A stretch of 61,572 nucleotides of DNA. Origin: Agathobaculum sp. (lineage in GTDB: Bacteria; Bacillota; Clostridia; Oscillospirales; Butyricicoccaceae). The notes below the pieces were generated by a model. That model saw only the letters and a program-made list of their open reading frames with translations, was not told where the DNA came from and did not search any database. Position numbers and translations under genes: made by a program. Of the stretch, positions 37,113 to 45,820 are shown piece by piece (the first letter of the stretch is position 1; the number at the start of each line of letters is the position of its first letter). Location: positions 1-61,572 of the forward strand of contig NZ_JALFLA010000042.1 in the NCBI RefSeq assembly GCF_022775115.1, in the 5' to 3' direction.

Positions 37113-37547
37113 ATGAACATCGAGCTGCCGGCCGGCTTTGCCGGTCTTGTCCTCTCGTCTCCACCTGCCGCCGGCCAGTCGTGGTTGTCCACCGTGTTGC
37201 TGTGCATCGGCGCGGTGCTCGTGCTTTTCGCGCTGGTGCGTATCGTGGGCAGACGGAGACGCAAGCCCCGGGGTGGGGCGGCGGTGCAGCCCCCGGCGGG
37301 CGACAGCGATTATGCCGCGGCTGCGGCCGCCATTCTGGACGGGCTTGGCGGCAAGGAGAATATTGTGTCGTTCGAGCATTGCATCACCCGTCTGCGTCTT
37401 TTGGTCAAGGACTATACCGCTGTGGATGAAAAGAAGATCCGCGCCGCGGGTGTCGCGGGCGTGATGCGCCCGTCCAAGACTCGGGTCGATGTGATCGTAG
37501 GCACGAAGGTCGGGTTCGTCGCGGACGAGCTGGCAAAGCTGCTGTGA
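37113..37547 (+). CDS. PTS EIIB domain tethered by one N-terminal TM helix
   Basis: This 144-aa protein (ATG 37113 with GAGAGGAG upstream; ATG 37107 also possible) begins with a short outer segment and one TM helix (about 22-45), then RRRRKPR on the inside. An EIIB domain follows, with the active Cys90 in ENIVSFEHCITRLRLLVKDY and GVMRPSKTRVDVIVGTKV. This matches the glucose/GlcNAc-family EIIB, usually fused to an EIIC, which is missing in this operon. The tether may hold it beside an EIIC encoded elsewhere; that is inference. Confidence 0.85.
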   Translation: MNIELPAGFAGLVLSSPPAAGQSWLSTVLLCIGAVLVLFALVRIVGRRRRKPRGGAAVQPPAGDSDYAAAAAAILDGLGGKENIVSFEHCITRLRLLVKDYTAVDEKKIRAAGVAGVMRPSKTRVDVIVGTKVGFVADELAKLL

Positions 37548-37722
37548 ATTACTTGATAGGGGGCTTAACAAGCCCCCTATGAGCCGTTGCGCCGGCGGGC
37601 GGCAAGCCCTGTCTGCACGCAGCGGACACGCAGGCGTTTGTCCGCGCGGACGGACAGTGCTCTCCCCTGAGAAAACGGCACAGCCGGAATTTACTGACGA
37701 ACATAGTAGAGGTGTATGCTTT

Positions 37723-38463
37723 ATGAAGATCATCCGTGCAAAAGATTATAACGACATGAGCCGCAAGGCGGCCAACATCATCTCGGCGCAGGTCATCCTG
37801 AAGCCCGATTCCGTGCTCGGTCTGGCGACCGGGTCATCGCCGATCGGCATTTATGAGCAGCTCATCAAGTGGTATAACAAGGGAGACGTGGATTTCGGCG
37901 CGTGCACCACCTTCAATCTGGATGAGTACCGCGGCCTGACCGCTGACCATGACCAGAGCTACCACTATTTCATGCACAAGAACTTTTTCGGCCGCGTCAA
38001 CGTGCCCAAGGAGCGCATCAACCTGCCGGACGGCGCGCAGATGGACGCCGAAAAGGAGTGCCAGCGGTACGATACGGCCATCCGCGCGGCAGGCGGCATT
38101 GATCTGCAGCTGCTGGGCATGGGACTGAACGGCCATATCGGCTTTAACGAGCCGGCTGAGTATTTTTCCAAGGGCACGCACTGCGTCGATCTGACCGAAT
38201 CGACCATCGAGGCCAACAAGCGCTTTTTCGCCTCGGCGGACGATGTGCCGCGGCAGGCGTATACCATGGGCGTGCAGACCATCATGCTCGCGCGCCGCAT
38301 CGTCATCGTCGTTTCAGGCGAAAATAAGGCCGAGGTCGTGCGCGAAGCGTTCTTCGGCCCGGTCACGCCGCGCGTACCGGCTTCCATCCTCCAGCTGCAT
38401 ACCGATGTGTCGGTCGTTGCCGACGAGGCCGCGCTGTCCCTCTGCGGCGACCTCGTTCCCTGA
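37723..38463 (+). CDS. nagB: Glucosamine-6-phosphate deaminase
   Basis: This 246-aa enzyme converts glucosamine-6-P to fructose-6-P and ammonia. It has GLATGSSPIGIYEQL, FNLDEYRGL, GMGLNGHIGFNEP with the catalytic Asp/His region, and ENKAEVVREAFFGPVTPRVPAS. ATG 37723 follows AGAGGTG. It sits 175 bp after the EIIB gene and 14 bp before nagA. Confidence 0.96.
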   Translation: MKIIRAKDYNDMSRKAANIISAQVILKPDSVLGLATGSSPIGIYEQLIKWYNKGDVDFGACTTFNLDEYRGLTADHDQSYHYFMHKNFFGRVNVPKERINLPDGAQMDAEKECQRYDTAIRAAGGIDLQLLGMGLNGHIGFNEPAEYFSKGTHCVDLTESTIEANKRFFASADDVPRQAYTMGVQTIMLARRIVIVVSGENKAEVVREAFFGPVTPRVPASILQLHTDVSVVADEAALSLCGDLVP

Positions 38464-38477
38464 GCGGAGGCATCCGC

Positions 38478-39587
38478 ATGGAACTGAAAAACCTAAGGCT
38501 CTATCACCCGGACGGCACCTTTTCCACCGGCGGCCTGACCATCTCGGGCGACCGCATCTCGTCCGCCCCGCCCTCGGCGGATGCCTGTGATATGAGCGGC
38601 CTGTACGCCGTGCCTGGTCTGGTCGACCTGCATTTCCACGGCTGTATGGGCTATGACTTTTGCGACGGTACGCACGAGGCCATTTCGACCATTGCGCGCT
38701 ATCAGGCGCAGAACGGCGTGGCGGCCATCTGCCCGGCGACGATGAGCTATCCCGAGGAAAGGCTGGCGCAGATCGCCGAGACCGCCGCCAGCTATGTGCC
38801 GCGCAGCAAGGATGCCGCGCTGGTCGGCATCAATATGGAGGGGCCCTTTCTATCAATGGGCAAGCGGGGCGCGCAGAACGGCGCTTACCTCCATGCGCCG
38901 GACGCGGCGATGTTCCGCCGCCTGCAGCAAAAGGCGGGCGGCCTGTTCAAGATATGCAACATCGCGCCCGAGGTCGAGGGGGCGATGGAGACCATCGAAG
39001 CGCTCGCAAGCGAGGTACGCCTGTCCATCGCCCATACCGAGGCCGACTATGAAACGGCCTGCGAAGCCTTCCGCCGGGGCGCGCGGCAGGTGGCGCACCT
39101 GTATAACGCGATGCCGCCGCTGTCCCACCGCGCGCCGGGCGTGATCGGTGCGGCGGCGGATAACGATGAGGTCAGCGTCGAGCTGATCGTCGACGGCGTG
39201 CACCTGCATCCCTCGGTCGTGCGCACGACGTTCAAGCTGTTCGCTGGGCGGGTCATCCTGATTTCGGACAGCATCATGGCTACCGGGTTGGACGACGGTG
39301 AATATTCGGTGGACGGGCAGCCGGTGACCGTGCGGGACGGCTGCGCCACGCTGCACGACGGCACGATCGCCGGCTCGGCCATCAACCTGCTCGACTGTGT
39401 GCGCGCCGCGGTCGGTATGGGCATCCCACTGGGCGAGGCCATCTGCGCTGCATCGACCAACCCCGCGCGCGCCCTCGGTATTTCGCATGACTACGGTACG
39501 CTCGAGCCGGGCAAGCTAGCCAATATCCTGCTGCTGGATGACGAGCTGAACGTACACTCGGTCATTCTGCGCGGGCAAATCATTTAA
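38478..39587 (+). CDS. nagA: N-acetylglucosamine-6-phosphate deacetylase
   Basis: This 369-aa amidohydrolase removes acetate from GlcNAc-6-P, feeding NagB. Metal-binding and substrate motifs are visible: GLVDLHFHGCMGYDF, NMEGPFLSMGKRGAQN, SIAHTEADYE, HLYNAMPPLSHRAPGVIGAA, VDGVHLHP and LISDSIMATGLDDGEY with the catalytic Asp. With nagB and the EIIA/HPr/EIIB genes it marks the operon as GlcNAc or related amino-sugar uptake. It ends the operon. Confidence 0.96.
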   Translation: MELKNLRLYHPDGTFSTGGLTISGDRISSAPPSADACDMSGLYAVPGLVDLHFHGCMGYDFCDGTHEAISTIARYQAQNGVAAICPATMSYPEERLAQIAETAASYVPRSKDAALVGINMEGPFLSMGKRGAQNGAYLHAPDAAMFRRLQQKAGGLFKICNIAPEVEGAMETIEALASEVRLSIAHTEADYETACEAFRRGARQVAHLYNAMPPLSHRAPGVIGAAADNDEVSVELIVDGVHLHPSVVRTTFKLFAGRVILISDSIMATGLDDGEYSVDGQPVTVRDGCATLHDGTIAGSAINLLDCVRAAVGMGIPLGEAICAASTNPARALGISHDYGTLEPGKLANILLLDDELNVHSVILRGQII

Positions 39588-39599
39588 CGCCCTCTTTCC

Positions 39600-39641
39600 G
39601 GAGACGCTTCGGGTCTAACACGCCCGGCGCGTCTTCTTTTT
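39600..39641 (+). terminator. Terminator of the nag operon
   Basis: GAGACGC and GCGTCTTC arms enclose about 20 bases, followed by TTTTTT. Confidence 0.55.
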
Positions 39642-39651
39642 TGGACGGCGC

Positions 39652-39680
39652 TTGACCTGCGCGCCCGATTGTGCTACGAT
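39652..39680 (+). promoter_or_regulatory. Promoter of the AraC gene at 39704
   Basis: TTGACC (39652-39657), 17-bp spacer, TACGAT (39675-39680). Confidence 0.65.
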
Positions 39681-39703
39681 GAAGCAGAGAGGGGGCAGGC
39701 GGC

Positions 39704-40558
39704 ATGGTACAGTGCTTTGTCAAAAAGGAATACGAGCCGCCGTTTGGCCTGAGCACGCTGCCGCGCCTGTTTTCGGTCAGCCGCACGGACGAAAAAGCGT
39801 CCGCGCACCCGCGCGTCATGCACGCGCACGACGATCTGGTCGAGGTCGTGCTGGTGCGTGGCGGCAGCAGCCGCTATTTTGTCGGCGGCACGGTCTACGA
39901 TGCCACGCGCGGCGACCTGTTCATCTACAACAGCGGCGTTGTGCACGACGAGCCCTCCGGGCCTGACCGGCCGGTTTCTACGGTCAGCCTTGCGCTAGGC
40001 GGCTTGCACGCGCCCGGCCTGCGCGAAAACGCGCTCATCGCGGAGGACGCTTCGCCCGTCTGCCGCCTGACCGAGCCGCAGACCGCACGGCTCGAGCGGC
40101 TGTATGACGTGCTGTACGACGAGCTAACCGAGGGCAACGACGACGGCGCACACCACCTGCTGATGGCGCTGCTCTCGCTGGTCGAGCAATACCGCGGCGC
40201 GGCCGGGCAGGGCGCGCACACAGCCGACGAAAACGCCCTTTCCCGCCGCATCAAGGCGTATATCGACGCGCATTTTGCCGAGGAGTTTTCACTCCGGCAG
40301 ATGGCGGACAGCCTGCATGTCAGTCCGTACTACCTGTCCCACGTCTGCAAGGACGCGACCGGCTATTCCCCGCTGCAATATGTGCTGCGCCGCCGCATCG
40401 GCGAGGCGCAGACCCTGCTGATCACCACCGGCCTGCCCATCGCGCGCATCGCCGCGCAGGTCGGCTATGACAACGTCACGCACTTCAACGCGCAGTTTGC
40501 CAAGGCGGTCGGTATGCCGCCGCGCACCTTCCGCCGGGAGTATGTGTATCACAAATGA
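39704..40558 (+). CDS. AraC-family transcriptional regulator
   Basis: This 284-aa protein has an N-terminal cupin sensor (about 35-110, VMHAHDDLVEVVLVRGG) and two C-terminal helix-turn-helix motifs (about 190-284, SLRQMADSLHVSPYYLSHVCK and RIAAQVGYDNVTHFNAQF). It lies between the amino-sugar operon and an inositol-dehydrogenase-like gene and could control either. Its own promoter and terminator set it apart from both. Confidence 0.87.
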   Translation: MVQCFVKKEYEPPFGLSTLPRLFSVSRTDEKASAHPRVMHAHDDLVEVVLVRGGSSRYFVGGTVYDATRGDLFIYNSGVVHDEPSGPDRPVSTVSLALGGLHAPGLRENALIAEDASPVCRLTEPQTARLERLYDVLYDELTEGNDDGAHHLLMALLSLVEQYRGAAGQGAHTADENALSRRIKAYIDAHFAEEFSLRQMADSLHVSPYYLSHVCKDATGYSPLQYVLRRRIGEAQTLLITTGLPIARIAAQVGYDNVTHFNAQFAKAVGMPPRTFRREYVYHK

Positions 40559-40592
40559 GCGGAAAACAAGAATCCAAAAGTCCGCCCGCCCC

Positions 40593-40616
40593 GCCGCCCG
40601 AGAGGCGGCTTTTTTC
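40593..40616 (+). terminator. Terminator
   Basis: GCCGCC (40593-40598) pairs with GGCGGC (40604-40609), followed by TTTTTT. It ends the AraC gene. Confidence 0.8.
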
Positions 40617-40732
40617 GCGCGGCAAAAAGCAAGAACGCTCTGGTTTTTTCGGGCGCGGCGCGGTAAAATGAAAGAAAGTACACAAGCGGGCGGCGCGCCC
40701 GTCCATTCCTAACAAGAAAAGGAGAATGCGAA

Positions 40733-41752
40733 ATGAAAACGGTAAAAGTCGGTTCGGTCGGCCTCGGCCGTCTGGGCTATGAGCACGCGAAAAATCTGGC
40801 CACACAGGTGCCCGGCTGTGAGCTGGCCGCGATCTGCGATGTGGACGCGGCGCGCGTCAAGGAGGTCGCTGAGGAGCTTGGCGTGCCCCATACTTACACA
40901 GATTTTGAGGAGATGTGCAAAAATCCCGCGCTGGACGCGATCGTGATCGTCTCCCCGTCTTTCCTCCACTGCGAGCAGATCGAGATCGCAATGAAAAACG
41001 GCAAGCATGTGTTCTGCGAAAAGCCGCTCGGCACCGATGTCGCCCAGTGCAAGGCCGCGGAAAAGGTGGTCGAAGCCCATCCCGACCTGATCTTCCAGCT
41101 CGGCTTTATGCGCCGGTTCGACAAGTCCTACGCCGAGGCCAAGCGCAAGATCGACGCGGGCGCGATCGGCAAGGTCGTGCTCGTGCGCTCCTACACGCAG
41201 GACCCCCGCACGACGATCGAATCCACCCTCAAGTTCGCGCCGCACTCGGGCGGTCAGTTCCTCGATATGTGCGTGCACGATATCGACCTCATCCGCTGGT
41301 TCACCGGCTCGGATGTTAAAAACGTATGGGCCATCGGCGGCGTGTTCGAGTTTGACCTTTACAAGGAGCTGAACGACGCCGACAACGCCGCCGCGACCGT
41401 GCAGATGGACAACGGCGCGATGGGCTTTATGTTCACCAACCGCACCCACGCCGCCGGCTCGAATGTCGAGACTGAGATCATCGGCACGCACGGCACGCTG
41501 CGCATTGCAAACGTGGGCGCGAAGAACCTGCTCAACATCGTCGACGAGCACGGCTCGCGCGAGGAGTATTACCCGGACTTTATGAGCCGCTGGCATGAGG
41601 CGTTCGTGGCCGAGATGGTCGCCTTTACCGACCATGTGCGCACGGGCACCAAGCCGAGCGACCTGACCGTGTACGACGGCACAGCCGTATCCGAGGCCGC
41701 CTACCGCTGCAAGGAGTCCTTCGAAACCGGCAAAATGCTGCCCATCCGCTGA
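40733..41752 (+). CDS. Gfo/Idh/MocA oxidoreductase, inositol 2-dehydrogenase-like
   Basis: This 339-aa NAD(P)-dependent protein has the Rossmann motif VGLGRLGYEHAKNL, FCEKPLG with the conserved Lys (EKP), and the active-site block GGQFLDMCVHDIDLIRWFTG. The pattern is that of IolG/IolX-type inositol dehydrogenases, but sugar dehydrogenases share it. It is alone, preceded by AAGGAGAATG, and ends in a strong terminator, so no pathway context helps. An upstream AraC regulator is a candidate controller. Confidence 0.85.
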   Translation: MKTVKVGSVGLGRLGYEHAKNLATQVPGCELAAICDVDAARVKEVAEELGVPHTYTDFEEMCKNPALDAIVIVSPSFLHCEQIEIAMKNGKHVFCEKPLGTDVAQCKAAEKVVEAHPDLIFQLGFMRRFDKSYAEAKRKIDAGAIGKVVLVRSYTQDPRTTIESTLKFAPHSGGQFLDMCVHDIDLIRWFTGSDVKNVWAIGGVFEFDLYKELNDADNAAATVQMDNGAMGFMFTNRTHAAGSNVETEIIGTHGTLRIANVGAKNLLNIVDEHGSREEYYPDFMSRWHEAFVAEMVAFTDHVRTGTKPSDLTVYDGTAVSEAAYRCKESFETGKMLPIR

Positions 41753-41767
41753 GGCGGGGCAGCGAAA

Positions 41768-41816
41768 AAAGAGCCTGCCGCAGAGCATTGCACTCTGCGG
41801 CAGGCTTTTCTGTTTT
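41768..41816. terminator. Bidirectional terminator
   Basis: A perfect 14-bp stem AGCCTGCCGCAGAG/CTCTGCGGCAGGCT has a CATTGCA loop and is followed by TTTTCTGTTTT. It lies between convergent genes. Confidence 0.9.
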
Positions 41817-43188
41817 ATACCGAAAGGATGCCCGCGAACTTGAGCAGCTCGCCCGCCAGAATGCAGACGACCAGAATGGGCGCGATAAAGCGCACCATCA
41901 CCTCAAACAGGCGCTTGCGGTGGAAGGGGAAGTTGCTCTCCACCTCGTCGGATACGACCTTCGTGCCGACCACCCAGCCGACCAGCATACAGGTCAGGAA
42001 GGCGACGATGGGCATCAGAATCGAGTTGGAGATAAAGTCAAAGAAGTCAAGGAACTGCATACCGAGCAGCGTCACGCCCGCCCACGGGCCGTAGCCAAGG
42101 CAGGAGGGGATGCCCACCAGCAGCAGGAACACGGCCACCGCCAGCGCGGCCAGCCTGCGGTTCCAGTGCAGCTTGTCGCACACGATCGAGACGACCGTCT
42201 CCATCAGCGAGATCGACGAGGTCAGCGCCGCGAACAGCACGAGCAGGAAGAACACCGTGCCGACGATGTGCCCCATCCACATGCGCTCAAACACCTTGGG
42301 CAGCGTGCCGAACATCAGCCCCGGGCCGGCGTTTATCTTGGCCGGGTCGCCGCCGTTGAACGCGACCACCGCGGGTACGATCATCAGACCCGCGATGAAC
42401 GCGATGGCCGTGTCGAATATCTCGATCTGGCCGACCGAGCGCTCGAGGTTGCTCTCCCGCGGCATATACGAGCCGTAGGTGATCATGATGCCCATGGCCA
42501 ACGACATTGAGTAGAACATCTGCCCCATCGCGGCCAGCACGGTCGTGCCCGAGAAATGGGAGAAGTTCGGCACAAGATAGAACTTCAGCCCCTCGACCGC
42601 GCCCGGCATGGTAAGCGAGAACACGGCAACGACGACCGACAGCACGACCAGCACGGGCATCATAATCTTGGAGACCTTCTCGATGCCCTTTTCCACACCG
42701 AGCAGCACGACAGCCGTCGTCAGCAGCACATACAGCACAAACCAGAACAGCGGCGTGGCGGTCACGCCCGCGCCCGTAAAGCCGATGAAATCACCGAAAT
42801 AGCTGTCTCCCGTCAGCGCCGCGCCGCCGCCGGTGACATATTCAAAGAAGTATTTGAGCACCCAGCCGCCAATGACGCAGTAATACGGCGTGATGATGGC
42901 CGGCACGAGCGAGGCCAGCCAGCCGAGCGCGGAAAAACGCTTATCCAGCGCACGGTAAGCGCCGATGCAGGACAAGCGCGTTTTGCGGCCGGTGGCGATC
43001 TCGGTGATCATCAACGCAAAGCCGAAAGTCACCGCAAGAATCAAATAGACCAGCAAAAAAATACCGCCGCCATACTTTGCCGCCAGATACGGAAAGCGCC
43101 AGATGTTACCCAGACCGACCGCCGAACCCGCCGCCGCCAGCACAAAGCCGATACGGCTGGAAAAACTGCTTCTCTTTTTCTTTTCCAT
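41815..43188 (-). CDS. Neurotransmitter:sodium symporter (NSS) family transporter
   Basis: This 457-aa polytopic protein has about 11-12 TM helices. The first helix carries the Na+/substrate unwound motif AAAGSAVGLGNIWRFPYLAAKYGGG. Other blocks are FGFALMITEIATGRK, YYCVIGGWVLKYF, AMGQMFYSMSLAMGIMITYGSYM and LFAALTSSISLMETVVS. Bacterial relatives import amino acids with sodium. Only a distant AAGGGGAG lies upstream of the ATG. It follows the aromatic-exporter-like gene by 59 bp on the same strand. Confidence 0.94.
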   Translation of the reverse strand: MEKKKRSSFSSRIGFVLAAAGSAVGLGNIWRFPYLAAKYGGGIFLLVYLILAVTFGFALMITEIATGRKTRLSCIGAYRALDKRFSALGWLASLVPAIITPYYCVIGGWVLKYFFEYVTGGGAALTGDSYFGDFIGFTGAGVTATPLFWFVLYVLLTTAVVLLGVEKGIEKVSKIMMPVLVVLSVVVAVFSLTMPGAVEGLKFYLVPNFSHFSGTTVLAAMGQMFYSMSLAMGIMITYGSYMPRESNLERSVGQIEIFDTAIAFIAGLMIVPAVVAFNGGDPAKINAGPGLMFGTLPKVFERMWMGHIVGTVFFLLVLFAALTSSISLMETVVSIVCDKLHWNRRLAALAVAVFLLLVGIPSCLGYGPWAGVTLLGMQFLDFFDFISNSILMPIVAFLTCMLVGWVVGTKVVSDEVESNFPFHRKRLFEVMVRFIAPILVVCILAGELLKFAGILSV

Positions 43189-43247
43189 ACTTGTTGTTTA
43201 AACTCCCCTTATCGTTTTCTCATCGTGTGCCGCGCCGTCCGCCGGAA

Positions 43248-44165
43248 TCATTTGACCGCCGCCGCGCCGGAGGGCGGGATGGACAAAAACTCGCTCAGAT
43301 ACCGGTAGGCGCGCAGCAGGTTGCCCAGATGGTAGTTGCCGACGATATCGGCCTCGCTGCGGCAGGGGGCGACCGGCGCCTCGGCCGCGTCCAGCCCCAG
43401 TATGGCCAGCTCCCGCGCGTTTTCCGGCGAGATGCGGCCGCGCTCGTCCATCGCACACAGCGCGCGCAGCTCCTGCAAGATCGAGCGCGCAAGCTGCTCA
43501 CAGCCGCGCAGGAACGCGGCCTGCTCGGCGCGGTCGCGCATATGGAACACATTCTGCCCCTCGAACACCGCAAGCTCCTGTGCGAGACGCTCAAGCTGGC
43601 GCTCCAGCGGGGTCAGCGCGGGATAGTGGCCGTACAGCGCGCGCTCCTTGACCAGCGACGGCGCGGATTGGATAAAATACATCAGCATCCGCTCGATCTG
43701 CGCACGGTTGTTATACGGCTTGATCGCAATGTTGACCGCCAGTGCGGTCAACAAACCGATCGAGGTGTCCAGCAGGCGATTTGTACCGTAGTGCAGCGCC
43801 TCGCTCGCGGGCGAAAGGCAGACCGAGACAAACACGATACACGCCAGCGGCACGGCAAACCGCAGCCGCAGCTGCACGCAGAGCAGGATGAGCACGATCA
43901 ACCCAAGGCCGATGCCGAAGTAGTGCAGTCCTTCAAACAGCCTGACAAACAGCGTGCCAAAGCTCGCGCCCAGCAGAATGCCGAAAAACTGCGTGCGGCA
44001 GGAGGCGACTGAATCATCCACCGAGCGGCTCATGGCGCTGATCGCGCCGATGGCGGCGAAAATATGCGCCGGTGAGCCGCGCAGGTCGGCAAACAGCAGT
44101 GCCAACGCGACTGCAAGGCCGGTTTTGACCGTGCGCAGGCCGATATGCGGGATGTGCCATGTCAC
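43248..44165 (-). CDS. Aromatic acid exporter/FUSC-like membrane protein
   Basis: This 305-aa protein has six hydrophobic helices in the first 145 residues (IGLRTVKTGLAVALALLFADL to LLTALAVNIAIKPYNN). A cytosolic helical domain follows (SAPSLVKERALYGHYPALTPLERQLERL). This is the layout of the ArAE_1/FUSC family. GTG 44165 is chosen because TTTGGAGG lies nine bases upstream; earlier in-frame starts precede the promoter. The substrate is unknown. Confidence 0.78.
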   Translation of the reverse strand: MTWHIPHIGLRTVKTGLAVALALLFADLRGSPAHIFAAIGAISAMSRSVDDSVASCRTQFFGILLGASFGTLFVRLFEGLHYFGIGLGLIVLILLCVQLRLRFAVPLACIVFVSVCLSPASEALHYGTNRLLDTSIGLLTALAVNIAIKPYNNRAQIERMLMYFIQSAPSLVKERALYGHYPALTPLERQLERLAQELAVFEGQNVFHMRDRAEQAAFLRGCEQLARSILQELRALCAMDERGRISPENARELAILGLDAAEAPVAPCRSEADIVGNYHLGNLLRAYRYLSEFLSIPPSGAAAVK

Positions 44166-44195
44166 AGCTGTCAGCCTCCAAACAGATAATGTGTT

Positions 44196-44225
44196 TATTG
44201 TACCACGAAAAACCGGTTCTAACAA
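44196..44225 (-). promoter_or_regulatory. Promoter of the exporter-transporter pair
   Basis: On the minus strand TTGTTA, a 17-bp spacer and TACAAT lie about 30 bp before GTG 44165. Confidence 0.5.
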
Positions 44226-44230
44226 GCTAT

Positions 44231-44259
44231 TTGCGCAGAAAAGCGCATTGTGCTATAAT
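44231..44259 (+). promoter_or_regulatory. proC promoter
   Basis: TTGCGC (44231-44236), 17-bp spacer, TGC-extended TATAAT (44254-44259). Confidence 0.75.
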
Positions 44260-44357
44260 GCAAGCAGGCCGCGCCGCAAGCCGTGCGCGGCAAGCCACCG
44301 AAAAAAGAGAAAACCGGACGGCGCACGCCGCACCGGCGGAAAAGGAGTGCATCCCTG

Positions 44358-45167
44358 ATGAAAAAATACCGCTTCGGCGTGATCGGCGCGGGCAACATGG
44401 GCACGGCGATCGCGCAGGGCGCGGTACGCGCCGGGCTGTTCCCCCCCGGCGAGGTGCTGCTGGCCAACCGCGGCGCGCAAAGCCGCGCGGCACATGCTGC
44501 GCAGGGCTACGCCGTCACCGGCGACAACGCCGCCGTCTGGCGGGACTGTGAGACGGTCGTGCTGGCTGTCAAGCCGCAGAGTTTTGACGAAGTGCTGCCC
44601 TCTCTGACCGCGTGCGGCGGGGATAAGCCGCTGCTCGTGTCCATCGCGGCGGGCATCCCCTTCGCTCGGATGGAGGCCGCGCTCGGCGCGGACACACCCA
44701 TCATCCGCGTCATGCCCAACACGCCGCTCGTGCTTGGCATGGGCGCGACCCAGCTGGTCAAAAACGCTGCCGCTACCGCCGAGCAGCTGGACAGGGTACG
44801 CGCATTGTTCGACACAATGGGCGTGACCGTTGTGTTTGACGAGGAGCGGATGCTCAACGAGGTCATCCCCTACGCCGGCTCGGCCCCGGCGTACCTCTAT
44901 GCCTTTGCCGACGCGCTGGTGCAGAGCGCCGGGGCGCACGGCATCAGCGCGGACGACGCGCTCTCGCTCGTCTGCCAGACGATGATTGGCGCGGCGCATA
45001 TGCTGCTGCGGCGCGAGCAAACACCGGCCGAGCTGATCCGCGCCGTCTGCTCGCCCGGCGGCACGACGATAGAGGGCATGAAGGTGCTCGAAGCGCACGA
45101 TTTTTACGGCATGATCGCCGAAATGTGCGACCGGTGCATCGACCGCGCCTATGCCCTTGGCAAATGA
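44358..45167 (+). CDS. proC: Pyrroline-5-carboxylate reductase
   Basis: This 269-aa enzyme performs the last step of proline synthesis. NAD(P) site GVIGAGNMGTAIAQG, then VLAVKPQSFDEVL, RVMPNTPLVLGMGAT and the signature AVCSPGGTTIEGMKVLE. ATG 44358 follows AAAGGAG. It is monocistronic; proA and proB are not nearby. Confidence 0.95.
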   Translation: MKKYRFGVIGAGNMGTAIAQGAVRAGLFPPGEVLLANRGAQSRAAHAAQGYAVTGDNAAVWRDCETVVLAVKPQSFDEVLPSLTACGGDKPLLVSIAAGIPFARMEAALGADTPIIRVMPNTPLVLGMGATQLVKNAAATAEQLDRVRALFDTMGVTVVFDEERMLNEVIPYAGSAPAYLYAFADALVQSAGAHGISADDALSLVCQTMIGAAHMLLRREQTPAELIRAVCSPGGTTIEGMKVLEAHDFYGMIAEMCDRCIDRAYALGK

Positions 45168-45187
45168 ATAGCGCATCGCCCCGTACA

Positions 45188-45231
45188 GCGCAAAAATCCC
45201 TCTTGCAGATTGCAAGAGGGATTTTTCTTTG
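45188..45231 (+). terminator. proC terminator
   Basis: AAAATCCCTCTTGCA and its complement TGCAAGAGGGATTTTT form a near-perfect stem with a T-tract. Confidence 0.85.
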
Positions 45232-45283
45232 GCCGTCATGGCTGCACAGGGCAAAGCCAAGCTGCGCCGCACAGCACAGCCCG

Positions 45284-45502
45284 TTACCTTGGCGGCGGCG
45301 CGTCATCATCCGTGCGGCCGAGGAGGTAATCGGTGCTGGTGCCGTAAAAATCAGCCAAGGCGCAGAGCACCTCGGGCGGCAGCATGCGCTGGCCGTTTTC
45401 ATAATAAGAATAAGTGCGCTGCGAAACGCCAATGGCTGCCGCAAGCTGTTTTTGTTTGAGGTCCTTGTCTTCACGCAGGGCGCGGATACGCGGATAGAGC
45501 AT
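45284..45502 (-). CDS. XRE-family repressor
   Basis: This 72-aa single helix-turn-helix protein of Cro/CI type reads KQKQLAAAIGVSQRTYSYYENGQRMLPPEVLCALADFYG (two halves). ATG 45502 is chosen because AGGTGA lies seven bases upstream; TTG 45508 would abut it. It is divergent from a 72-aa gene, with twin palindromes between them that it probably binds. The pair looks like a small autoregulated module of phage or toxin-antitoxin style, but no phage genes flank it. Confidence 0.8.
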   Translation of the reverse strand: MLYPRIRALREDKDLKQKQLAAAIGVSQRTYSYYENGQRMLPPEVLCALADFYGTSTDYLLGRTDDDAPPPR

Positions 45503-45521
45503 CTTCAAATCACCTGCGTTT

Positions 45522-45575
45522 AGTATAGTCTAGAACAAAATGTTCATTGCTATTCAGAACAAAATGTTCTAAAAT
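45522..45575. promoter_or_regulatory. Divergent promoters with twin palindromic operator
   Basis: GAACAAAATGTTC occurs twice (45533-45545 and 45557-45569), 24 bp apart centre to centre. The second copy fills the 17-bp spacer between TTGCTA (45547-45552) and TAAAAT (45570-45575) of the rightward promoter. The first lies six bases upstream of the leftward -10 TATACT (45522-45527). One repressor could shut both promoters. The half-site spacing is five bases, so it is not the Firmicute LexA box. Confidence 0.75.
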
Positions 45576-45593
45576 AGTGATGAGGTGATAAAG

Positions 45594-45812
45594 ATGGCAC
45601 ATGAAGAATTGGATGCCGCATACCTGGAGGACGGTAGTGTGCAGTACGGCGGCGCGCTGCATTATGAAAAGGCGCTGTCCGTGCTGACCAGCAGGATAGA
45701 AGCGATCATCCAAGAGATCGAGACCGATGGGCAAAACCTCAGCGTAAACTACATACAGCGACTGCTCACCCGCTCGCTCGAGGATGCGGAAGAGCGGGTC
45801 ACCCTGCTGTAA
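45594..45812 (+). CDS. Small acidic protein divergent from the XRE gene, unknown
   Basis: This 72-aa protein begins MAHEELDAAYLEDGSV and has a predicted helical core (EKALSVLTSRIEAIIQEIETDG) and a second helix. It is acidic, with no signal or TM segment. GATGAGGTGAT precedes the ATG. I recognise no family. Shared operators with the XRE gene suggest it is the gene being controlled. Confidence 0.6.
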   Translation: MAHEELDAAYLEDGSVQYGGALHYEKALSVLTSRIEAIIQEIETDGQNLSVNYIQRLLTRSLEDAEERVTLL

Positions 45813-45820
45813 CAGCCGCG

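Noticed and set aside
45533-45569. LexA (SOS) boxes
   Set aside because: The half-sites GAAC and GTTC are five bases apart rather than four, and the flanking genes are an XRE repressor and its partner.
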